From DRQF01 sp964559135 (lineage in GTDB: Bacteria; Planctomycetota; GCA-002687715; DRQF01), in the NCBI GenBank assembly GCA_964559135.1, contig CAZLGG010000113.1, positions 1-12,666 on the forward strand: a stretch of DNA of 12,666 bases, in the 5' to 3' direction. Position 1 is the stretch's first letter, and each line of letters starts with the position of its first letter. The position numbers and the translations under genes were made by a program. A model generated the notes under the pieces. The model saw only the letters and a list, made by a program, of their open reading frames with translations. It was not told where the DNA came from and made no database searches. This document shows positions 5,948 through 12,168 of this stretch, piece by piece.

Positions 5948-8425
5948 ATGAGCCCAAGCGAAGCCACCGGAGAAGAGCGCTGGTTCGACGACGAAGCCAC
6001 GCTGCTGAACGAACTCGGCAAATGCTACAGGGAAAGCGCGTCCACACCCGCTATTCCCGGCTATGTGCACCTCATGGAAATCGCTCGCGGGGGCCAGGGT
6101 GTCGTCTTCCGAGCGGAACAAAGCGCCACGCGACGTGACGTCGCGATCAAACTCTTGAACGAAACTCCCGGGTCGAGTGCGGCGGCATTCCGTCGCTTCC
6201 AACGCGAAGTGGATCTCGTCGCGGCACTCCGCCATCCGTCCATCGTCACCCTGCATGATGGTGGAACAACGCCCGACGGGCGGCCCTATCTCGTCATGGA
6301 ATACGTTCGCGGCGTCCGCCTTGACGCATGCCCGGTCTTCCAGAAGGCCCGCGCCTCGCCGGTGGATCCCGAATCCGCGCGGGGCGTCGTCGAGCTACTC
6401 CTGGGAGTCGTTCGCGCCATCGCCTATGCCCATCAGCGCGGCGTCATTCATCGAGATCTCAAGCCCGCGAACATCCTCGTCGACACCGAAGGGAAGCCCC
6501 GAATCCTCGACTTCGGACTCGCCAGCTTCACCCAGGACGGAGAGTACGCCGACCGCACGAAGAGCCTGGGAGGCTTCTTCGTAGGGACGCTTCCGTGGGC
6601 CAGCCCCGAACAGGCGCGCGGTGAAGACGTCGATGTCCGAACGGATGTCTATGCGCTGGGAGTGATCCTCTACGAGGGTTTGGCCGGCCGTCGTCCCTAC
6701 GAGCTTCCCAACGAGTTTTCAGCGGCCTTGGCTGTCGTCTGCGACCCCAAGGCAACCCGACTCGCAACGGTCCTGCCCGGCATCGATCCGGACCTCGACG
6801 CCATCGCCATGCGCTGCCTCGCACCTGAGCCCGAGCGGCGTTACCAGAGCGCGTTGGAATTGCAGCGCGACCTGCAGCGATTCCTCGCCGGCGAGCCCAT
6901 CGAGGCTCGCCGCGACAGCACATGGTACCTTCTTTCTCGACGACTGAAGCGTTCGCGCCGGATGATCGTAGGCGCCGCGATCGTCGTGATACTCCTCACC
7001 GGATCGCTCGCATTCTCGCTCTTCGCTCTCCGCTCGGCTCGGGCGGCTCACGAAAGCGAACGCCAGAAGGGAGTCCGACTCCGTGACGCCCTCCACTGGG
7101 TGGTGGACATGATCGAGAAGGTCGACCCCGACAAGGACGGCGAAAACGCCCGCTTGGTCGACCTGCTCGTCGAGCAGAGCCCACGCATCGACGAAGCGTT
7201 TCCCGACGACCCGGAGGATCGCATCCTCATTCGCGGCGCCTTCGCGACGACGTTCGAGAAACTGGGACGTTACGATGAAGCTCATGAGGAGCTCCAACGG
7301 CTCCAGGGGGATCTCGTCGTGCACCGGGGCGCCCAGCACCGCGACTCCCTGATCGGACGAGCGAATCTCGCGCGCATCGACTTCTATCGACGTCGCGACA
7401 CGAGCATCATCCCCACGGTGGAGGAGTTCTGCGATGAAATGACACGACGGCTCGGCCAAGATGATGTCGAGACGATGAAGGCGCGACACATGCTGGCCGT
7501 CATGTATCGTGCGGCGGGCAGATCCGACGACGCCACTCGCGTCTGGGAAGGCCTGATCGATCAAGCTCCCGACGATTCCGATCCGTCCTTGGTGGCCGGG
7601 TTCGAGGAGGCTCTTGCGTCGACCCTGTCTCAGAACGGCGACCTCGCCAACGCCATCCGAATGCAGCGTGCGGTCATTGACACCTACCGATCGGTCCACG
7701 GCAAAGACCACACGAGGACTCTCTCGGCCGAAGGTGATTTGGCCTACTACCTGGTCGAAAACCGTCAATTTGGTGAGGCCAAGAAACTCTATGCTCGCAT
7801 CGAACCCGTCGCGATCGAGCGCCTCGGCGCCACCCACCCCATCAGCATCATGATCCAGGAGAATCATGCGAAGTTGATTCAGGACCAGGGGGACCTCGAG
7901 ACCGCCGCGTCGTTGTTCGAACGCGTGCTCGACGCGCGCAAGAAGCGATTCGGGCCGGAACACCCTCAAACGCTCGTCACGATGTCCAACCTCGCCATGG
8001 TAAGAAGCCGACTCGGCGACATCGCCGCGTCCAACGAGGTGTTCCGACAGCTTCTGGCGATTCAGAGGAAGATCGCGCCAAAAGATTCGTTCGCGTTGAT
8101 CAACGCCCTGAACAGCTACGCGTCCGGGCTTTGCCTTCTGGGACGAGCCGACGAGGCGCTGCCCTACCATCTCGAAGCCGTCGAGAAGGCGGACCGCGTC
8201 CTCGGTCTCGACAACCCCAGCGACGCGGCCTTCCGCATGATGCTCGGCAACTGCTTCTACAAGCTCGGCCGATGGGAGGACGCGGAAAAAACAGTTCAGG
8301 GCGCTCTGGACGTCATGACCAAGAAGCTCGGCGCCGATCACCCCAATACGCAGATGGCACGGGACCTCCTCGAGCGCATCCGCAAGAAGGCCTCCAAGCC
8401 CAACCTGGACGGGGCCGGGCAATAG
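5948..8425 (+). CDS. Membrane Ser/Thr protein kinase with C-terminal TPR domain
   Basis: An 825-residue Hanks-type kinase. The kinase domain spans about residues 40-313: a glycine loop ARGGQGVVF (46-54), beta-3 lysine K68 in VAIK, probable alpha-C E87, catalytic HRDLKPAN (168-175, base D170), DFG at 188-190, an activation segment ending GTLPWASPEQ (213-222), and RTDVYALGV (231-239). All catalytic residues are present, so it should be active. One transmembrane helix is at about 339-361, preceded by the basic stretch SRRLKRSRR. The remaining 460 residues are TPR-like helices, including kinesin-light-chain-type repeats with G-x-x-H/N-P-x-T-type linkers from about 585 on. A single pass would place the kinase in the cytoplasm and the TPRs outside it. 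The gene is 3 nt after the sigma gene and shares its promoter. The usual first glycine of GxGxxG is alanine (A46). The likely role is phosphorylation-based control of transcription, possibly of the linked sigma; substrate and signal are unknown. Confidence 0.92.
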   Translation: MSPSEATGEERWFDDEATLLNELGKCYRESASTPAIPGYVHLMEIARGGQGVVFRAEQSATRRDVAIKLLNETPGSSAAAFRRFQREVDLVAALRHPSIVTLHDGGTTPDGRPYLVMEYVRGVRLDACPVFQKARASPVDPESARGVVELLLGVVRAIAYAHQRGVIHRDLKPANILVDTEGKPRILDFGLASFTQDGEYADRTKSLGGFFVGTLPWASPEQARGEDVDVRTDVYALGVILYEGLAGRRPYELPNEFSAALAVVCDPKATRLATVLPGIDPDLDAIAMRCLAPEPERRYQSALELQRDLQRFLAGEPIEARRDSTWYLLSRRLKRSRRMIVGAAIVVILLTGSLAFSLFALRSARAAHESERQKGVRLRDALHWVVDMIEKVDPDKDGENARLVDLLVEQSPRIDEAFPDDPEDRILIRGAFATTFEKLGRYDEAHEELQRLQGDLVVHRGAQHRDSLIGRANLARIDFYRRRDTSIIPTVEEFCDEMTRRLGQDDVETMKARHMLAVMYRAAGRSDDATRVWEGLIDQAPDDSDPSLVAGFEEALASTLSQNGDLANAIRMQRAVIDTYRSVHGKDHTRTLSAEGDLAYYLVENRQFGEAKKLYARIEPVAIERLGATHPISIMIQENHAKLIQDQGDLETAASLFERVLDARKKRFGPEHPQTLVTMSNLAMVRSRLGDIAASNEVFRQLLAIQRKIAPKDSFALINALNSYASGLCLLGRADEALPYHLEAVEKADRVLGLDNPSDAAFRMMLGNCFYKLGRWEDAEKTVQGALDVMTKKLGADHPNTQMARDLLERIRKKASKPNLDGAGQ

Positions 8426-8480
8426 ACCGGGCGCGCGTGGCGGGAGGGGATTTCTTGCCGAAACGGCCCCTGGCTGGGAG

Positions 8481-8486
8481 TAGACT
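8481..8486 (+). promoter_or_regulatory. Possible -10 box for the second sigma gene
   Basis: TAGACT ends 7 nt before the ATG at 8494, close to the geometry seen at the first sigma gene. The best upstream match, TTGCCG at 8455-8460, is 20 nt away, which is long for a -35 spacer, so support is weak. The 68-nt gap after the kinase gene holds no clear terminator, and read-through from the kinase operon is also possible. Confidence 0.3.
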
Positions 8487-8493
8487 TGGCGTC

Positions 8494-9099
8494 ATGGATT
8501 CTCACGCCCTTTTCCAGCGTGCCAGTCGAGGAGATGCGGACGCGGCCGCTGAACTCCTCGTTCACTTCGAGCCCAAGCTCCGTGCATTCATTCGCCTGCG
8601 CGCGGGGCCTCTCGTCCTCGCACGCGAGTCCGCCTCCGATCTCGTTCAATCCGTATGTCGAGAGATTCTCGAAAACATCGAAGGATTCCGCTGGGGCGGC
8701 GACGCGGAATTCCGCCACTGGCTCTTCACGATCGCGCGCCGCAAGATTGCCGATCGGTACGCCTATTGGGCCGCCGCCAAACGGGACGTCCATCGAGAGC
8801 ATCCGGAAGGCACCCCGGCAATACAGGACATCGTCGCTTCCTACTCGGCGTTTGCCACGCCCAGCGCCCACGCCCGGGCCGAAGAGGCCGCCGCGGACAT
8901 CGAACAGGCCTTTCAATCCCTTTCGAACCGGCAACAGGATGCCATCGTGCTTTCGCGAGTGTTCGGGCTGAGCCACGCGGAAATCGCGGACCATGCCGAC
9001 TTCACCGATGCCGCGGCGGTCCGACGCACGCTCCACCGCGGGCTGGCCGCCCTTTCCGACGCGATGGTGAGACTGCGATCCGCACGAAAGGGGCCTTGA
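8494..9099 (+). CDS. ECF-like RNA polymerase sigma factor, second copy
   Basis: A 201-residue two-domain sigma factor of a type common in Planctomycetota. Region 2 is at about residues 22-98, with ESASDLVQSVCREIL (45-59) and FRHWLFTIARRKIADRYAYW (73-92). Region 4 is at about 135-193, with AFQSLSNRQQDAIVL (139-153) and a helix-turn-helix over LSHAEIADHADF and AAAVRRTLHRGLAAL (159-187). It differs clearly from the sigma factor at 5366, so it is not a recent duplicate. The ATG at 8494 gives the usual start (MDSHALFQRAS) but has no Shine-Dalgarno. An in-frame TTG at 8455 preceded by GGGAGGGGA would add 13 residues and is the main alternative. It lies 68 nt after the kinase gene and converges on the FG-GAP gene. 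No kinase or anti-sigma gene follows it. Confidence 0.88.
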   Translation: MDSHALFQRASRGDADAAAELLVHFEPKLRAFIRLRAGPLVLARESASDLVQSVCREILENIEGFRWGGDAEFRHWLFTIARRKIADRYAYWAAAKRDVHREHPEGTPAIQDIVASYSAFATPSAHARAEEAAADIEQAFQSLSNRQQDAIVLSRVFGLSHAEIADHADFTDAAAVRRTLHRGLAALSDAMVRLRSARKGP

Positions 9100-9131
9100 A
9101 CCCAGCCGCCCACGGCCGAGCTCAAGGCCCC
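9090..9131 (-). terminator. Inverted repeat between convergent genes, probable terminator of the FG-GAP gene
   Basis: GGGGCCTTGA (9090-9099) and TCAAGGCCCC (9122-9131) are perfect 10-bp arms around 22 nt that contain an inner GCCG/CGGC hairpin (9105-9116). Read on the minus strand it starts 15 nt after the FG-GAP stop and is followed by TTTC. On the plus strand it is followed by C-rich sequence, and its left arm contains the sigma gene's stop codon. It may act mainly on the minus strand. Confidence 0.6.
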
Positions 9132-9145
9132 CCTCCCGCACCCCA

Positions 9146-12058
9146 CTAGGGGAGAATCGTCAGTTCCAAGCCGTTCGTGGTCGAGTACCCGAACCCGTTG
9201 GTCTGGCACGCTCCCTCGTACCAAATCCCTTGCAAGATCACCTGCGTCCCCGCCAGCGCCGGGATGTAGGGGATTCCCGCATCCACGCTCGCGTGACCCG
9301 TGACGTCGGTCGTGACGGGGAAGGCCTGGGGAGCCGGCACCGCGCCGAGGTTCACGTGGAAGATCAAGCCGATGCCCAAGAGATCCTGCCCAGGGTCGAG
9401 CTTGGCCGACAGGTCGGCCACGAAAATGCCCCCGGGTGCCGTAGGCGGTCCATTGTCAAGCACGATGGAGAAAGCAGTGTTGCCGATTCTCGGCGGCGAA
9501 TCGGCGGCCAGGCAGAGTCGTCCGTCGCAACCGGGCGTCCCCTGTCCGTAAGCCTCGAGACCGTCCAGTCGGCCTGGTGTAAAGATATAGGTACTGGTGT
9601 TGAAAACCCCTTCCTTGATGAGAATGTCCCCATGGCAATCCCCGTTTCGGTCTCCGATTCCAAGGAGTCGCTCACCGAGCAAGTCGCCGGCGTTGCCGTT
9701 GATGATGGCCCTGGTCTGCCCCATGGATGAGAGGACGTAGACCCGACCGGCATTGTTGAGCGTTTGGGAGAAGAAGGGAGCCGCGATGGCGACGTCGCAA
9801 AGCCCGTCACCGTCGACATCCCCGATGCCCGACACGGCAGCCCCGAACCGGTCTCCGCCGACCTCCCCGAAGTAACTCCTGACCACGAGTCCCGTCGCTC
9901 CGGAGATGACCCGTGCGCGCCCACGGTTCGACGACAGGAATGAGCTGTATCCTGGCTCACCGACGAGAATGTCATCCATTCCGTCCCCGTCCACATCACC
10001 GGCACGCGCGACGTCAAACCCGAATTCCGACGTGCCGGTACCGGCCACGACGTAGATGGTCGTTGGGTTGAATCCGAGCAACGTGGAGCCGCTGAAGACA
10101 CGCACCTCGCCTTTCCCGCCCATCGCGTTCGGCGCGCCCACGGCCATGTCGGCCACGCCGTCGCCGTCCAGGTCACCCACGTTGGCCAGACTCATTCCGA
10201 AGTCGTCACCCGCCGCGCCCCCCGGGAGAGCCGCCATCACGAGTCCATTGATCCCGGAATGGATCAAGACGATCCCGGACTGCGGCGAAACGGCGGAAAC
10301 GGAGGAGGACGGTGCCCCCACGGCAAACTCCGAGACTCCGTCGCCGTTCAGATCACCGAGGACGCAGATGGATTGTCCATAGTCCGAGAACGCCTGCTGG
10401 TACGGGCCGGCATTCACCACCGCGATCGTGTTTCCGAAGAGGGCCGAGATCAGGTAAACGGCTCCTACGTCGGCGGCGGAAGGAGTGTCCTCGAAGGGAG
10501 CCGTGGCCAGGATATCTCGCAGGCCGTCCCCGTCGAGGTCGTCGGTGGTGGCGAGCGCGAAGCCGAGCCCGACGGAGTTGGGAATCGAGACCGTATTCAA
10601 AAGCACGGCGTCCGAGCTTCCGTCTCGAATTCTGACGAATGCGCCATTGGAGATTCCGTATTCGGGAAGACCGTCACCGGTCAGATCGCCGAGCAAGGTG
10701 AAATCGAGGGTCGTACCGGTCAAGTTGGTGAGCGGCACGAGAGAGAACACCCTCGCGTACCCCTGGTCGACTCCAGCCGTCACTGCGGCGTGGAGATTCT
10801 CGAGAGGGGCTCCCACGACCAGATCTTCGACGCCGTCGCCGTCCGCATCACACCCGCTCGCCAAGGCCGCACCAAAACGAGCGGACGAACCGCGCCCGGA
10901 GATGATCTTGACGACGCTCCCGTCCTGGCCGCTGTGGAGACGAACCTTCCCTTGGCTGTCGAGGGGCGTTCCGATGGCGAGATCGGACAAGCCATCGCCC
11001 GAAACGTCTGGAACGAAGGCGAGGGCTTGGCCGAAACCGGGGAACATTCCGAATCCGGGGGCGATGTTGAGAACCGACTGACCGCCGGCCCCAGGGAACA
11101 CATCGATGATTTCGCTGAGGGAGCCGGCCATGAGGTCGGGAATACCATCCCCATCGATGTCTCCGCCCGTGGCGATCGCGACGCCAACCTGACCGAAGGA
11201 GTCGGTCCCTCGGTAGGAGCGAATCTGCGTCGCCGTACCGTTGGCGGCCGCCTGTCCGGACAGCACGCGAATACGGCCGGGCAACAAGACGAACTGATTG
11301 ACCTCGCTGTACCTCGGTTCACCAATGGCGATGTCGGACACTCCGTCTCCATCGAGGTCGCCGGCGTCCGCGACGCTCGTGCCATAGTTCCCATTCGTAA
11401 AACCCCCGACGTCCGTCAAGAGGGTGGAGAACACTCCGGTCGTGGGCGAGTACTCGAGAACACGGATCAATCCCGCCCCGAGGGGGTTGAAGATGATCGA
11501 CGCCTGAGGTCTGCCCACGATGATCTCGTCCCGGCCATTCCCATTGATGTCACGGAGGCCCGCAACAGCAAGCCCAAGCCCCCCCGAGGATGCAGAGGTC
11601 TGGAAAAGGAGTGCGCCCGTGGCGCCGTCGTAGACCCGAACTCCGCCGCTCATGGCAGCATCGAGATTGTTGTAGCCCGCTGCGTAATCGGGCCGCCCAT
11701 CCCCGTTGGCGTCGAAGTCACCGGCCACGGTCAATCCCACATGCTCATTGCTCGCACCGCTGTTCGAATGGATCACCGAGCCGGTCCGCCCGGAGATCAC
11801 ACGCACTTCGCCACCTGACGGCGCCGACCCCGATGCGTAGGGCATGCCGACGACAAAATCGTCGAACCCGTCCCGGTCCACGTCACCGGCGTTGGAAACC
11901 GAGGACCCCAGTTGAGACGCGGTTGAACCCACCTCGCTCTGCACGATCACCTCCTGTGCGACAAGGGGCACCGAAGAAAGAAGAAGAAGAACTCCGAGGG
12001 TCAAAGTCGCGCGACCGGCCGGGAAATGGGACGAGGGGTGAAGAAATGGGGCACTCAT
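9146..12058 (-). CDS. Secreted FG-GAP/integrin-alpha-like propeller protein with C-terminal beta-rich domain
   Basis: A 970-residue exported protein, probably on the cell surface and involved in binding. The signal peptide ends near residue 34 (hydrophobic LTLGVLLLLSSVPLVA, cleavage before Q35). From about residue 57 to 830 there are 14 FG-GAP-type repeats averaging about 56 residues, each with a loop such as GDLDGDGVSDIAIGEP. The D-x-D-x-D-G-x-x-D pattern is the calcium-binding loop of integrin-alpha beta-propellers, so calcium binding is expected. Fourteen repeats suit two seven-bladed propellers. The last repeat (GDRNGDCHGDI) is degenerate. Residues about 835-970 begin YGQGTPGCDG and form a beta-rich domain with an L-Q-G-I-W strand, related to the ends of the other secreted proteins here. 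I chose the ATG at 12058 because AGGAG lies 6 nt upstream; an in-frame ATG at 12100 would add 14 residues without a good site. No enzymatic motif was seen and the ligand is unknown. Confidence 0.92.
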   Translation of the reverse strand: MSAPFLHPSSHFPAGRATLTLGVLLLLSSVPLVAQEVIVQSEVGSTASQLGSSVSNAGDVDRDGFDDFVVGMPYASGSAPSGGEVRVISGRTGSVIHSNSGASNEHVGLTVAGDFDANGDGRPDYAAGYNNLDAAMSGGVRVYDGATGALLFQTSASSGGLGLAVAGLRDINGNGRDEIIVGRPQASIIFNPLGAGLIRVLEYSPTTGVFSTLLTDVGGFTNGNYGTSVADAGDLDGDGVSDIAIGEPRYSEVNQFVLLPGRIRVLSGQAAANGTATQIRSYRGTDSFGQVGVAIATGGDIDGDGIPDLMAGSLSEIIDVFPGAGGQSVLNIAPGFGMFPGFGQALAFVPDVSGDGLSDLAIGTPLDSQGKVRLHSGQDGSVVKIISGRGSSARFGAALASGCDADGDGVEDLVVGAPLENLHAAVTAGVDQGYARVFSLVPLTNLTGTTLDFTLLGDLTGDGLPEYGISNGAFVRIRDGSSDAVLLNTVSIPNSVGLGFALATTDDLDGDGLRDILATAPFEDTPSAADVGAVYLISALFGNTIAVVNAGPYQQAFSDYGQSICVLGDLNGDGVSEFAVGAPSSSVSAVSPQSGIVLIHSGINGLVMAALPGGAAGDDFGMSLANVGDLDGDGVADMAVGAPNAMGGKGEVRVFSGSTLLGFNPTTIYVVAGTGTSEFGFDVARAGDVDGDGMDDILVGEPGYSSFLSSNRGRARVISGATGLVVRSYFGEVGGDRFGAAVSGIGDVDGDGLCDVAIAAPFFSQTLNNAGRVYVLSSMGQTRAIINGNAGDLLGERLLGIGDRNGDCHGDILIKEGVFNTSTYIFTPGRLDGLEAYGQGTPGCDGRLCLAADSPPRIGNTAFSIVLDNGPPTAPGGIFVADLSAKLDPGQDLLGIGLIFHVNLGAVPAPQAFPVTTDVTGHASVDAGIPYIPALAGTQVILQGIWYEGACQTNGFGYSTTNGLELTILP
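9620..11890 (-). repeat. Fourteen FG-GAP repeats within the secreted propeller gene
   Basis: The repeats are visible in the DNA as recurrent CCGTCNCCGTC-like strings on the plus strand, which are the reverse complement of GACGGNGACGG encoding DGDG. Core loops in order include GDVDRDG, DANGDG, DINGNG, GDLDGDG, GDIDGDG, PDVSGDG, CDADGDG, GDLTGDG, DDLDGDG, GDLNGDG, GDLDGDG, GDVDGDG, GDVDGDG and DRNGDC. Outer limits are approximate. Confidence 0.8.
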
Positions 12059-12064
12059 GTTCCG

Positions 12065-12069
12065 CTCCT
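12065..12069 (-). promoter_or_regulatory. Shine-Dalgarno of the FG-GAP gene
   Basis: On the minus strand AGGAG is followed by CGGAAC and then the ATG at 12058, a 6-nt spacing. It decides between this start and the in-frame ATG at 12100. Confidence 0.75.
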
Positions 12070-12134
12070 GGGTTTCGAAGATGGATGACATCTCCTCCAT
12101 CCGGAACGGAGGTGGCGCGTCCCCGAAAAAACGG

Positions 12135-12166
12135 AAAAAAGAGCCCTCGGGAAGGGAAAAACCGAG
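12135..12166 (-). terminator. Probable terminator of the TPR gene
   Basis: On the minus strand, 2 nt after the TPR gene's stop, CTCGG (12166-12162) pairs with CCGAG (12150-12146) across an 11-nt loop. After GGCTC comes TTTTTT (12140-12135), with another six T's at 12131-12126. The stem is short and the T-run is offset, so it is less certain than the two plus-strand terminators. The 110-nt gap holds no convincing promoter for the FG-GAP gene. Confidence 0.5.
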
Positions 12167-12168
12167 CG

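Noticed and set aside
4565..6256. Long minus-strand open frame (563 codons) opposite the beta-helix end, sigma gene and kinase start
   Set aside because: It is antisense to three well-supported genes and their intergenic terminator and promoter, with Arg/Gly-rich low-complexity sequence and no domain. Such frames are common in GC-rich DNA.
6719..8422. Long minus-strand open frame (567 codons) opposite the kinase TPR region
   Set aside because: The plus strand encodes clear TPR repeats in the kinase frame; the antisense product has no recognisable motif.
10259..11818. Long plus-strand open frame (519 codons) opposite the FG-GAP gene
   Set aside because: The minus strand has 14 FG-GAP repeats; the plus-strand product is charged, repetitive sequence that simply mirrors them.
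9620..11890. CRISPR-like or tandem DNA repeats suggested by recurrent CCGTCNCCGTC strings
   Set aside because: They encode the DGDG loops of the FG-GAP repeats in frame, with variable spacing and sequence; no conserved repeat-spacer structure exists.
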